DNA from: Branchiostoma floridae
Taxonomy: Eukaryota > Chordata > Leptocardii > Amphioxiformes > Branchiostomatidae
Length of the DNA: 64,000 bases
Reading direction: 5' to 3'
Assembly (NCBI RefSeq): GCF_000003815.2
Contig: NC_049980.1
Span: 6,345,873-6,409,872, forward strand
Each line of letters begins with the position of its first letter. Position 1 is the stretch's first letter. Below the pieces are notes generated by a model, which searched no databases, was not told the origin of the DNA, and was given only the letters and a program-made list of their open reading frames with translations. A program made the translations under genes and the position numbers. This document shows, piece after piece, positions 37,216 to 48,700 of the stretch.

Positions 37216-38180
37216 GTAGACCATAACCCTTCAACAGCCTGATGATAAGGCAGATAGAGGAATGGCAGCTAACGGCTTAGAATATGGCTGCTAACGGACG
37301 TTTGCTTCTGAACTGCTTCTGCCTTTAGTGCCAGATGCCTATGCTGCTTCTGCTTTCTGAATATGAATGCTGGCTTTCAAATATCTGATAGAAGGATTCA
37401 GACTACTTTATACCTCCATCATTAACATGCATCCAAGCAACTTCCATTGATGCTGTGACCAGTTTCATCAGTCGTCATGTTCACTCCATCCTTCATGACC
37501 ACACAGGGAAGACCACCTACTTTGGCCTTGGGACATGACTTCGATGTTGTTCAGTTTTACCACAGGACCTTGTACATCGTTGACATTTCCTGCACAGTTT
37601 TTGTGTTTCCCTGAATTTTCTTTCTTTCAAGGAAGAACCATACTATTATTTGCTGAAACTTCAGCCTGCAATTTAGCAGTTGCTTATGATTGTTTTCACT
37701 TGGAAATGGTTATTACACATCTTAACTGGTTGATTGACATTTTTGAGATTAGACTCTGAATTGACAGTCAACTCAATTGAAAAAGAAGCACTGAAACAGA
37801 CCAGCTTTAGATAGCTAAGGTCATTGTGCTTTTGCAACGTTCCTCCTTGAATAGATTGAGATTACGACCTCTGTTGAGGTTTCTGACTTAATATCCCCTT
37901 TGTGTTCTCAAGATTTTTTTTAGGACATCCTCACAAGAAATCATCTCATTAGCCTGGTATGCAGCCGTATTGTAGCTACCAAGTCTCTTCTATTTGCGGA
38001 GAAGACAGAACATTCTCAGAAGCTGTGATTCAGCTGGATACCAGGCTCTCATCTCATCACCTTTGCTCCAACAATTCTGTTGTCATCATTTCATGTTTCT
38101 TTGCACAATCATATTCCAGGTCAGCAGCATCATATCTTTGCCATCAGTTTACCACAATGTTTTAACCTTCATATCCTCAG
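37216..38180 (+). other. MAP1 intron 4
   Basis: The acceptor is CATATCCTCAG before ACCGATGATG. Both junctions are phase 0. The donor GTAGAC is weak on the intron side, although the exon side is AAG. The intron carries no recognisable repeat or exon. Confidence 0.7.
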
Positions 38181-38347
38181 ACCGATGATGTAGACGACCA
38201 GCTTGGGGCCGCGGGTGGGGAGTCCCCCCAGGGACACCCCCAGACTCCCTCTCCCACAGACGAACAGTACGACATCATCTCTCCTACCAAGGAAGGCATC
38301 CCCCCTCCACATGAGGTGGACCAATATTCACCTGGCTTTTCTGGCAG
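38181..38347 (+). CDS. MAP1: MAP1 exon 5
   Basis: 167 bases reading TDDVDDQLGAAGGESPQGHP and then a Pro/Ser/Thr-rich stretch with DEQYDIISPTKEG and YSPGFSG. SPTK and TPSP are proline-directed kinase sites of the kind phosphorylated in vertebrate MAP1B. The acceptor is TATCCTCAG and the donor GGCAG|GTACGT. It enters in phase 0 and leaves in phase 2, completing an Arg codon with the first base of exon 6. Confidence 0.85.
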
Positions 38348-38755
38348 GTACGTTGTGTTTGTTTGTTGCCATTACATGAAAAGAATAAAAAAATCAGAAT
38401 GATAGTCAAAACGCAATATTCAGTAGGCTCCTGATAATATTGAGATTTGGGAAGATGACTTGTATGTATTGTAGGGATTGTATTCAAGATGATTTACGTG
38501 TTGGCCAAATCATGTGGTTAAAAATGATTTAAAGTTATGACAGAGCTTTCAATAGGCATAAGTGGCTGTAATCTCAATGAAGATAATGTTGAGGTTGTAA
38601 CACTAGTTCACTCTTATCCAATTATATCTTTATAACATTGCAGTTTGAAGCCACCGTCTGTTGACTTTACATCCCTTAATACCTTGTTTTTAAATACACA
38701 TTACATGAACAACGGATATTCTTGTCGGGTACCCCAGAGATAAAGGTGAACTTTC

Positions 38756-39580
38756 CATGTAGAAAACTTTTGCAATGATGAAATGCTTGTCAACACAAAG
38801 CTGTCTAGCATTCTGCTCCATTGGTGACCTTGCGTGGGTTTAAGGAAGGATTTGAAAATACCTTGCTATCCATACAAGTTCCTTACATAGGGGAACTTTA
38901 AGCAATGACAGAGCTTTCAATCAGGCATGCAGTAATACTGTAAATGCATTTAAGTTTGCGGGGATTTAATTTTGCGGTAGCGGGAAAAAGGACTTTTTGC
39001 AGTGGTTTTAAGTTCGTGGTAACAGCATAGACTGCAGTCTAATACTATAATAGAAAAATGTTCGCAGTGGTTTTAAGTTCGCGTTGAAGTGGTCACTGCA
39101 AAAACCGCAACCATTAATCCACCGCAAACATTTCTGCATTTACAGTAAGTCTCAGTGGAATCTGTGATTTTAGAACATTAAGCTTGTAGAAAATATAGAA
39201 AGCTTTTTTTTGCAATGATGAAATACTTTGTCATCACAAAGCCGTCAAGGATCAGCTAGCATTCTACCCCTTTGGTGTCCTTGCATGGGTTTAAAATCTT
39301 TGGGAGGATTTGAAATTACCTTGCTATCCATAGAAGGTCCTTACACGGGGGCAGTGCGTGAGACCGTGATTTTAGAAATTAAGCTTGTAGAAAACATAGA
39401 AACCTTCTTTTGCAATGATGAAATACTTGTCAACACAAAGCTATCAAGGATCGGCAAGCATTCTACTCCTTAATGTCCTTGCATGGGTTTAAAATCTTTG
39501 GAAGGATTTGAAATTACCTTGCTATCCATAGAAGGTCCTTACACGGGGGCAGTGCGTGGGACCGTGATGAAACAAGATTG
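38756..39580. repeat. Segment present in three copies (about 200 bp)
   Basis: TTTTGCAATGATGAAAT, then TGTC..CACAAAGC, then TAGCATTCT or AAGCATTCT, then CTTGC(A/G)TGGGTTTAA, then CCTTGCTATCCATA occurs at about 38768-38880, 39210-39345 and 39410-39545. The last two copies are nearly identical and adjacent. The first is more diverged and is separated from them by a MITE. Confidence 0.85.
38936..39147. mobile_element. MITE, TACTGTAAATGCA family, copy 2
   Basis: A 212-base element. The left end, TACTGTAAATGCATTTAAGT, and the right end, CATTTCTGCATTTACAGTA, are inverted repeats. The interior carries GCGGTAGCGGGAAAA and AAATGTTCGCAGTGGTTTTA. It lies between copies of the triplicated segment, so it probably inserted after the first duplication. 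Confidence 0.88.
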
Positions 39581-39781
39581 CTCTCCTGGTAATTTTCTGC
39601 TTTCCACCTGGAAGCTCAGAGGACAGTTCTGCGAAGATTGATAGAAGGGTGTTTGGTCTTGAGACATGTTCAGAATTGATTGAGGCACCACAGGTATATC
39701 ATAAAGAGCAATAAAAGAGGTACCGGTCTAGGTTGAACAGACCCTTTGTAGTTTGCAAGCATTCAAAGGATGAAAGATATC

Positions 39782-39975
39782 TACTGTAAATGCATTTAAG
39801 TTTGCAAGAATTTCCTTTTGTGGTAGCGGGAAAATGGAGCGTTCACGGTAGTTTAAGTTTGCAGTAGTGCCATAGAATACAGTCTCATACTATAATGGAA
39901 AAATGTTCGCGGTGAAGTGGTCACCACAAAAACTGCAAACATAAAACAACCGCAAACATTTCTGCATTTACAGTA
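39782..39975. mobile_element. MITE, TACTGTAAATGCA family, copy 3
   Basis: A 194-base element with the same ends and much the same interior as copy 2 (GTAGCGGGAAAATGGAGCG, ACTATAATGGAAAAATGTTC). Relative to copy 2 it lacks a short block around the repeated TTTTAAGTTCG motif. Confidence 0.88.
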
Positions 39976-41472
39976 CCCAACAAAGTCTGTTTTGAATTCC
40001 ATCACTCAGACCTCAAATTGCGATTGCAAGCTTAATTAATCCCTTGCCAGGAAGCTGACAAAAAGAAAATGAAACACAGCTTTTTTCCCCTAGGAATTCC
40101 TCCAGTTATGTTCCTAGTATGCCATACTGTGAAATAGAATGTGGCTCTGATTATATTTAGTGATGTTGTCAGAACCTTTATGTGCTGTATAACAGAACAT
40201 AGCCATCTCAGATTATCATAAAATGCAAAGACAGAGTGGCCTGCCTTTCACAAATCAATAATTAGAGCAGTTGAATTGAGATCCCTTAGTTGAAAATTGA
40301 TTCACGATATATAGAATTTTACAAAAGTATGAATATATACAACATTTATCTGATATCAATATCTAGCTACCATATACTTGGATCATCAAGTTTATTGTAT
40401 GAAAAAAATTATGCTACCATATGGCTTAAGGAAAAAGTACCACCAAGTGAAAAGAATATCATACCCCTGTCCATGGTGCTGAAAGATTGGCAGTACTTGT
40501 TGCAATGGTGTCCAGCACCTTAGTTAATTCTAAGCAGTTGCAGATGATTTTGTGGCATACATTGTTCATGCTTGAGTAAGTGTAACATTTTATGTCATAC
40601 TGGATTCCTTTTATGGCTTACCTTCATTAAGTATTTTCCTTAATCCAGTTTCCCAAAGCATCCACTGTACATGCAAATTTGATTAATCCCCTCTAATATG
40701 AGACATGAAGATGGAATAGGTTGCTGTGTTTACTTAAATGAACTGTGTAAACCCAAGGGACTAATGCTCTAAGTGTTGATCAGCAAAAGTGGATATATTT
40801 GCATATCTATCACTTAACTCATTGGTGAACCATTTACAATGTTTGTTGTAAAAATAGAAAAGACCCCTAAAATCCATGTGACTGTAATATCATTGTCATT
40901 TTAAAAAAAGATGTCCAAAGTTATACATGTGGTATTGGAAAATTTTTAAAACCTACTTTGTACATATTCATCACTAACTGAATTATGTTATTGGCAAATG
41001 TTAACATCTCATAGATTAGAATAGAATAGATGCTATTATTGCAATCCTTTTGACAGGTATTGTATAAGATCCTTTTGTTTGTTCAAACTTATTCTTTCTG
41101 CATCACATTTGCAATTTTCATAAAAAGAGAGGCTTTGGGGCACTATGGATGTGTCTTCAGATTATAGCATGCAAAATCAACAGTAGCATGATGGCATGCA
41201 TTGGGTGCAGCTACATGACAGAAACATTCCTTGTTTTCGTTTTCAAAAATCCTCACACAAAACCTACCAGCAGGCATTCTACATATTCATGCATGAAATG
41301 ATCAACACATTGCCTTTATGAAGACAGAAATTGTTAACTAATGATTAACTAACAAATTATGTATTTTCATGTTATGACCTGTAGAATCATATCTTTGAAA
41401 TGGTTGCTGTTTGCCTAGCAGCCACAAGTTGTTTTTCTTTACTGAAAAAGAAAATATTTTCCTTTCTCAAAG

Positions 41473-41543
41473 GGCTGTGAATGGAGATGTCTCAGATGAG
41501 GAGAAAGATGATGAAGATACTGAAAAAGAGAAGCATTGTGACG
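41473..41543 (+). CDS. MAP1: MAP1 exon 6
   Basis: A 71-base acidic exon. After the base completing Arg it reads AVNGDVSDEEKDDEDTEKEK and then HCD. The acceptor is TTCTCAAAG and the donor ACG|GTGAGG, phase 2 in, phase 1 out. Supported by codon phase and charged composition and not by clear homology, so it could be an alternative exon. Skipping it would change the frame (71 is not a multiple of three). Confidence 0.75.
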
Positions 41544-41942
41544 GTGAGGGATGCTATACAGATTTCAATTCCTGTCTGACATCTACATGTCTAATAGGCA
41601 AATAGTACTGGACACACTACATCTTCAGAAAAGATGCCGTAACTGCAAAGTTACCTTTCAGAACTACTCAATTTGAGCCTGTTACCAAGATGTCTAATAT
41701 TTATGTCTTTAACTATGCATGAATTGTCAAAGCTGTCAGCTGTCAGATTTGTTAAGAATGCATGACTTTTCTGGCAGGTTCTTGCTCCTAATTGAAACTA
41801 AGACACATATTTCTTAAGATAAGCCTCTGTACAAAATCATGCTGCTAAAGGCAATAGGACAGCAACAATTCTGTCACTGACTATAAAATGATACAATGCA
41901 ATCAGTCCTTCTGTAAGTTTCTATTGTTGAAATGTTTTGCAG
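41544..41942 (+). other. MAP1 intron 6
   Basis: A 399-base intron from GTGAGG to TGTTTTGCAG. No other feature is seen in it. Confidence 0.8.
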
Positions 41943-42069
41943 AGCAAGCAGCCTCTGCAGCCCCTATGGCAGACGGACCGACAGAGGTGCACACGCCCTC
42001 CCCCATGGAGGAGCAGCCAACACCACCTCACACACCAAGAACACCTGACGAGAGGGAACGCTTCCCAAG
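41943..42069 (+). CDS. MAP1: MAP1 exon 7
   Basis: 127 bases. The join gives Glu, then QAASAAPMADGPTEVHTPSP, MEEQPTPPHTPRTPDERERF and P. It is rich in TP/SP sites that proline-directed kinases (GSK3, CDK5 and MAPK types) use on MAP1 proteins. The acceptor is TTTTGCAG and the donor CCAAG|GTAAAG, phase 1 in, phase 2 out. Confidence 0.85.
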
Positions 42070-42855
42070 GTAAAGAATGTTCTACCTGGTGTAAAATTTC
42101 ACCTGCATCCGTAGTCAAGTATTGTAACGAGACAATATTATACTGTCCTGAACCAACACATAATGCTAGCCTGCTTGTTGATACTACGTACCATGGGTAA
42201 AATAGATTAGTTTCTTAGATGTTTAGATACTAGTAACTCATGTAGTCAAACTGTTCTGTATGTATTGTATGTACAAGTTGCCATACACTGTATCCTGTAC
42301 AGTTGTCATGCAATAAAGTTCTTCTTCTAAAATATCAATTTACCCAATACAAACATTAAGCAGGCATCTGGATAGGTCCTGGTAAGTGACTGAACAGAAT
42401 TTGAAGTCCAAAAACTGATACTGTAAAAAAACTAATTTTTTTAACTTTTTTGTGTGCAGAAACAAAGTTTGAAATCTATGCTGAGGCTCCATCTACTTGT
42501 AGTTTAGTATGATTAAGCTATTGACGTGGTAGATTGTTCTGTCTGAAAATCAATTCGATCAGAACATTATCTGGACATACATAAAAGTTCATGTGCATCA
42601 TGGATATTTGTCGAGGAACTTCAGCTTTCATCTTGAGCCAGGCCCGACATGATTGATTACATGAGAGATATTCTTCCGAGTGAAAAATCACATTCTTCAG
42701 GCAACGAATGCGTTGTAAATGGCATTTCTTTTATCTCTAGCTGAGGCAAAGACACCCAAATGCCAAGAACCATTTGTCATGATGGGAAGAGAGATTATCA
42801 TTGACTTGTGCAGTGATGTAGGTTGCACTTGACGAATAGTAATTTCCATTTCCAG
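42070..42855 (+). other. MAP1 intron 7
   Basis: Donor GTAAAG, acceptor CATTTCCAG. It contains a canonical poly(A) signal, AATAAA, at 42312-42317 followed by a T/C-rich stretch, described as a finding. No exon is seen. Confidence 0.8.
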
Positions 42856-42967
42856 ATACATCAACCCCAGCCCCAGTCTGTTAGCCTACGACTCTAATGG
42901 AAACAGTAGTCCTGACCAGAACCAGACCCCATCCCCTCCAGAAGTTGGACAAGGTCTTTGTTCACAG
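42856..42967 (+). CDS. MAP1: MAP1 exon 8
   Basis: 112 bases completing Arg and then reading YINPSPSLLAYDSNGNSSPD, QNQTPSPPEVGQGLCSQ. The acceptor is TTTCCATTTCCAG and the donor CACAG|GTAATA, phase 2 in, phase 0 out. The Pro/Ser/Asn-rich linker has no visible domain. Confidence 0.85.
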
Positions 42968-43523
42968 GTAATAACAATTGTCATCTCTCTAGAATTGTGA
43001 GCTAGTAAGTTCGTGTGTTTTATTTGTACGAGAAATTTTGTAGTTTAATGAGCACTAATGACAAGTGATTCAAAGAAAGTAAATGCTATGTTATAGGTTC
43101 TTCCATTCAATAGCTCTTCATTGAACTGGTTCGAGATCACTTTTCTCTTTTCACTTCCATTGAGAATACTAAATACACAATACAGAAGGAAGTACAAGTA
43201 TTGTGGATCGATTTATATCTTTACTTATTGGTAGTCAACTTAATCATAAAGCAGTAACTACTTATTTATTTCTTTATTGACAATGACAAAACTCATTACA
43301 CAGGTCAGCTTAGGCATCTTGCATTGGTAATGACCAACCCACAAAATGACATACTTACATTAACACACACATGTTTGCATAACATACAAAAAATCCATTA
43401 TTGTAAGAAGAAGAATGACAATACAACTTTAAAAAATCTATAGTCATACAAATGTGCCATGCATACATCTTCAGACATATGCTAAACTAAGGTGGCAGAT
43501 GCTGACGATGTATCTGTTTGCAG
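42968..43523 (+). other. MAP1 intron 8
   Basis: Donor GTAATA, acceptor TATCTGTTTGCAG. A stretch starting TTATTTCTTTATTGACAATG at about 43265 looks like the minus-strand 3' end of some inserted element, but I cannot place it in a family. Confidence 0.75.
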
Positions 43524-45071
43524 GATTTGCTGGAGCCATCGCCTGTACTGACGAGCAGCACGTCCTGCCCTGATGAGTTTGACATGGAAGAGGAGCACCA
43601 GGAGGCCCCGCTGGACTTCGAGAGGATTCAGACCGCTCCGGGAGGCCTCATCCAGGGGGACGTACACGTCTACGGAGGCCCTCAGGAGGCTGCAATCGAC
43701 TTCGACCATTCCCCGGAGGATCCGCTGGATCCGCCCCCAATCATTCCTCGTCGAGATCTCGATCCGGACCCGCCAGCTCCCGATCCGGATCCCATGATGA
43801 TGGCCCCAGATGATCCACAGGCACAGGCAGAGAACATGAACGCTCCACTCATGAATGGAATCAATGGCATTGACGGGATTCCTGATCCAAAGGTAGATCC
43901 CAATGCTAACCCTGATCCTGACGCTGAAGGCAACGTAGCTCCACCTCCTCCTCCTCCCACAGATCTACCGACCACGGAGAAACCAAAGAAGGCTAAGACG
44001 GGCACCTCAAAGACCAAGAAACCTGGCTCTAAAACAAAGACGTCGTCAGCAAGGCAGAACCTTGAAAGAAGAATGCAGGATTCCCTCAAGACGGAGAAGG
44101 TGGGAACAAGGAGACCAGCCTCTGGCAAGTCCTTGACGACAACATCGACAAAAAGGGGGCCACCCTCTCCTGTCAAAGATAAGGAAATAACCAAGAAGAC
44201 GGCAAAGACGGAAGACAACATCAAGTTAGAAAAGAAGGCACTTCATAAGAGCAGGGCTCCCACTAAGAAGGCAAAATCTGACCTGTCCAAACCCAAGGAT
44301 AGTGCAAGGAAGGATGACAAACCGGGCGGGCTAGCCAACCTGAAGAAGAGGTCGGATTCCAGCGAGCGCAGGAGGCATCGGTCGGGATCCCAGGAGCGCG
44401 CACAGAAAAGGGCTGCAGAGGCTGCTAGACGGGCAGCTCAGAGACGGCTGGGGGTGGTGAAGAAGGAGCAACTCGAGAAGGAAAAGGAGAAGGAGAAGAC
44501 GTTCCCAGCTAAAGGCCAAGGAGAGGAGGCTGTCAGAGAAGTCTTCATCATCTGACAGGGTTNNNNNNNNNNNNNNNNNNNNNNNNNNNNNNNNNNNNNN
44601 NNNNNNNNNNNNNNNNNNNNNNNNNNNNNNNNNNNNNNNNNNNNNNNNNNNNNNNNNNNNNNNNNNNNNNNNNNNNNNNNNNNNNNNNNNNNNNNNNNNN
44701 NNNNNNNNNNNNAAGAAGCCCAGTGAGGCAAAGAAGGAGAAGAGTTCAGCAAAGAAGGCCAATGAGGAGTTGAAGAAGGAGAAGAAAGAAAAACGGCCTG
44801 CAGAAGTTGCAAGTAAGAAGACACCAACACCACCTAAACCCAAGGCACAACATAAGGGTGAGGAAGCAAAGAAACCTGCCCGTGTGTCGACGGTTAAGAC
44901 GGAGAAAGTCCTTGCTGTAAAGGCTGCCACGCATTCTGCTCCCCCCACCCCAAAGCCGGCACCACCACCCCCTCAAACAGGTCCCCCTGTGTACCTGGAC
45001 CTGGCGTATGTGCCAGCACATGCCAACAGCAGCTACGCAGATGCAGAATTCTTCAGGCGCATCAGATGCAG
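43524..45071 (+). CDS. MAP1: MAP1 exon 9 (basic region and start of light-chain domain; interrupted by a gap)
   Basis: Begins DLLEPSPVLTSSTSCPDEFD, passes through a DPDP-rich acidic/proline region and then a long Lys/Ser/Thr-rich basic region with KKAKTGTSKTKKPGSKTKTS and KKSE/KEK motifs. That composition suits microtubule binding. A 150-N gap (44563-44712) interrupts it. After the gap come KKPSEAKKEKSSAKKANEEL and the conserved PPVYLDLAYVPAHANSS and FFRRIRC of the MAP1 light chain. The frame before the gap (stop at 44555) differs by one base from the frame just before and after the gap, which reads RLSEKSSSSDRV. One extra base near 44490-44515 is the simplest reason. The acceptor is GTTTGCAG and the donor GCAG|GTGAAG, leaving phase 2. 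Confidence 0.92.
44563..44712. other. Assembly gap (150 N) inside MAP1 exon 9
   Basis: A run of exactly 150 undetermined bases. The reading frame on its two sides agrees if the length is taken as a multiple of three, but the true size and content are unknown. It falls in the lysine-rich, low-complexity part of the exon. Confidence 0.98.
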
Positions 45072-45463
45072 GTGAAGTTCCACTCTACTTTCTGGTGTAA
45101 TTGTTTAATAAAATAGTAAATTAAAATACTTTAAATAATATCTTGCACAATAGATCTTGGAATAAAATGAGACTGTCTGAACAAGCCAACTAGTGGCCTT
45201 TTAATGTTTGACAACTATGATTGCTTATATGCTGGACATATTCCTCTAAATATATATATATATATATAACGTTATATATGTCCCTCCAAATGTACATACA
45301 GTAGATATTGGCTCTGATGCTGCTATGTCCTGATGCCCCTAGTAGCAGTATGTTCCGATCCCTCTATGTCCTAGCACCCTATGTTTGGGTTTGAATTAGG
45401 GGGTGTTTGAACATATTGGTGTTAGACCACTTTCACTAAAACATTATTTCTGTGAAACAACAG
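45072..45463 (+). other. MAP1 intron 9
   Basis: A 392-base intron, donor GTGAAG, acceptor GAAACAACAG, containing a TA microsatellite at about 45247-45285. Confidence 0.85.
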
Positions 45464-45725
45464 GTACTACGTGATCAGTGGGAACAGCAAGTCCACCGAC
45501 GAGCCAAGTATAAGCGTGCTCAACTCCTTACTGGAAGGCAAGCAGATGTGGGGCAACGGGGACTTCGAAGTCACGCTCATTCCAACCTACGACACCGAAG
45601 CCATGCGAGAGTGGTACCAGAAGAACTACTCAACACTGGAGCAGGCACGAATCAACGTCATCGCCAGCGGGAGCAAAGTCGTCATGCAGGACGAGAGCTT
45701 CGAGGCCTGCAAGATCGAGTTCTAA
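45464..45725 (+). CDS. MAP1: MAP1 exon 10 (light-chain C-terminus, stop)
   Basis: Completes Arg and then encodes YYVISGNSKSTDEPSISVLN, SLLEGKQMWGN, VTLIPTYDTEAMREWYQKNY, and ends VVMQDESFEACKIEF before TAA (45723-45725). This is the most conserved part of all MAP1 proteins. In vertebrates this light-chain C-terminal domain binds the heavy chain and actin. The match to human MAP1B (YYVVSGN, VTLIPTHDTE, REWYQ, VVMQDESFPACKIEF) is close enough to fix both the gene's identity and its true end. Confidence 0.98.
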
Positions 45726-48700
45726 ACTCTCCCCACCGCTGCAGATACCCTGCTCTACTGGAAGGGAATGTTTATCTGTAAAAGGGGACAAATGAGATTT
45801 TGGGTGTTTTTTCTAACACCTTGTGAAAGATGTAGAAAATCGGAAGAAATGCCATCACTGTAAAGTTCAATTGAAAGATGTATCCTTTTTCGAAAATGGG
45901 TCTTTGATTTCAAGAACGTTTTGACGGACCCTTGTTGCTTGATTCCTCTATGTGCAATCCAGCTGCCGGAGCTTTTCAGCACTTCTAGCAATGTGACAAG
46001 CCATTTACACCTGTGAAGTACTTTCCATGTCAGCATTCCTTGCTGTTGTCTAAATAACAACCCAGTGTCAGAAGCCTTAAAATATCACCACTTAAAAACG
46101 CAGAGTAATTCCACAAGGCACAAGAACTGCTGTACGTACTTACTTAGACCAATATAGAATGGAGACGATCCACACAGAAAAAATATAAAGTAAAAAAAAT
46201 GTAGATGCTAGAATCTGCTGAAGTGACTGCCAGCTTCTCCTACCATTTCACAATCCCTAAATTCTTAGCCACATTTCAATACTCAATAATATCTTTAAAG
46301 CATTGAAAAGCCTATGAAATTCCTATGGAAAAGACTATGAAACTCATGTATTGACCTTTGAATTCAGGAGGTTAAGAAATAATAACAGGAAAGGGACGTT
46401 GCCAGTCAGTTCATGCAGTCAAACTTAGCTATAGTCAATGAACTATGAAAAGAATGAAGTGCTTTTGCTATGCCATGAGACAGACAGTTCCTATGATACT
46501 GAAGGTTACAGTGTAATACTGAATACTGAGGAAATTGCTCTATGAACAATGTCTGAATAAGTTATGAAAGGAAATACGAAAGGTTATAGAATTATACAGT
46601 GGACATGATATCATATATGTTGCCATTTTTTGTACATTTATAAATTCTGCATGGTTGGACATAAATGTACCATGCAATAATTTTGTTTCTCATAACGTTA
46701 AATTTTTCAGTGCAATACTAGGACACTGTAGGCCATTATTTTCAAGTGATTGCTAACAATACTTGTACATGCTGCTTCAAGTCCTCTTCACAAATCAATG
46801 CTTTCATAGAGGCTTTGCAAGATATGGAAGTTCTCAAAAGCAGACTATGACGGGTAATCAGAAAGTTGTCTTTTCACCTTCATATTGTTTAAAAGATATG
46901 CTTTGGAACCTCTTTTTATTACAATACAATATTTGGATTATATTTAGACCAAGTAAATACGGTTTCTAGTCATAATGATTTTCCCATATAGAATAATATT
47001 GTGGATTTAGGTCGACCTGTTACTCTTTTCTTCCCATCCATCTGGTAGGAGATAGTGGGGTAGCACCATGTATAGAAAAAAAGTGAACTCGATGGAGAAA
47101 TCAGATGCTACTGACGATGAACAATATTGCATGCAGGAAAGAACTATATCATATTATCTATTTTGCTATACCCCCTAAATGCTGCCTGTAGTAAGATAGG
47201 GTATCCGGTAGGCGACTTGAGATGTGGAAATCGTTATCTAGAATGTTCAAACTTGAGCAAGGGGAATTGCAGATACAGAGGTACGATATTGATACATACC
47301 ACATGTATTACATTTGAAGGTGTCTAAAATTTTGGTATGGATAACATTGGGTGTCCATAAATTTACTGGATGTAATTAGTTTATGTCATTTATATCAATA
47401 TAGTATGAACAAGCTGCAGGGTTGTTTTGCTATGGGACAGATTATCGATGTGGTACTGTGCTCTGGAGTGACCTAACCGTAATGAGAAATGGTCCAATTG
47501 CTGTGGCATTCAAAGAGGCCCGCCTGTTCAAAGCAGTTATCATATGATAGCACAAAAACAATGGAGAAGTCAGATGTTGTAAACCATGAACTACTTTGAT
47601 GGCTATGTGACCGCAGAGACATATGTTATTGGTGTTGTTCCTTTAAATGTTTGACATCCGGAAGCACTTGTCAATCATAACAGAAACATGACATGAATGA
47701 AGCCAGAATCGAGATATTCTAGGCAATGCGCGACTCCATGTATGGAAAGCATGGCCACAAACTGTACTACAATTTGTGCAAAGCCAACAACCTACATGTG
47801 AGATATCAAAGACATTTGATTTTCGTGTTGGTAATGAATGGTACGATGTATACCTTAACAGGCAATTAATGCTAAGCGTGTTACAGAACTAAAAGGGAAA
47901 AAGATGGGTACGAAATAGAATGAAATTTGTGCAAACCAACAAAGAATATCTTTCAAGACATTTTGAAAATGCCAACGCAACAGACAACTTACAAGGCTTT
48001 CCATGCTGAGTACATTACAGAACTGTAGTTTTCATCGACCTATTTGGCCCCATTTGTAATTTAGACCCGCATTGATTGAATGCCCCACATTCGAAGGAGA
48101 TGAATTGGATTTTCGCTGTGATGAAAAAATGTGGTCATTTGACATATCACGAAATTGCAGCAGAGAGGACTTGGTCACCCATGAGGAGTATGAAGGGATT
48201 ATTGCAATGCTCTTTCGAGCAATTTTCAACTGAGGGGTCATAATGTAATGGTGTGTCGTGAATATGGTCTTTACCACGCAACTGCAACCCTATGACCCTA
48301 TTCAAAATTATTCAAAAGATGTGTAATGCTTCAAATAGATAGTTTGCTCGCGGTGTAACCTATATTCGGCGTTTTAGGAATTCGGCGATATCAAGTGAAC
48401 GGTCAGTACTAGTGTGGTTTAAATTTGGAATATTTTCAAAAAGTGCGGTTTGAGACCATCTTTCCGAAATGCACTTTGTCTAAAAACAACGGATAAAGGT
48501 TACCCCACGGGTAAAGGTGAAATAGCGTTACTTGAACTGTAAACATTAAAATCTGTGGGCTTAAAAATGTACATTGTTTCTAAAGTTACTTTCGTAACAT
48601 ACTCTAATCATTCCTGAAATACATCCCTTTCATGTTCTTCTCATTCCCATACTTAAACCTGAACTCAAAACCAGAGACGTGTAGTGTGCAATTGTTTCCA

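Larger units (their letters stand above)
38348..41472 (+). other. MAP1 intron 5
   Basis: Donor GTACGT, acceptor TTTCCTTTCTCAAAG. The first half is occupied by a segment present in three copies and by two full-length MITEs. The second half (40.0-41.4 kb) is plain AT-rich sequence in which I see nothing. Confidence 0.8.
4356..45725 (+). other. MAP1: MAP1-family gene span (ten coding exons)
   Basis: The whole transcription unit of a microtubule-associated protein 1 homologue. MAP1 proteins bind and stabilise microtubules, mainly in axons and dendrites. They are made as a polyprotein that is cut into a heavy chain and a C-terminal light chain. Exon joins were chosen by AG/GT signals and codon phase: exon ends are phase 1, 1, 0, 0, 2, 1, 2, 0, 2, and each next exon supplies the matching bases. 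The head shares long blocks with human MAP1B (for example VNGGSSRKACFWKL and LVWHPANPTEKI), and the tail ends MQDESFEACKIEF. After allowing for four single-base frame breaks and the 150-N gap, the coding length is about 15,620 bases (about 5,200 residues). The level of order suggests a live gene with assembly errors, not a pseudogene. Confidence 0.95.
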
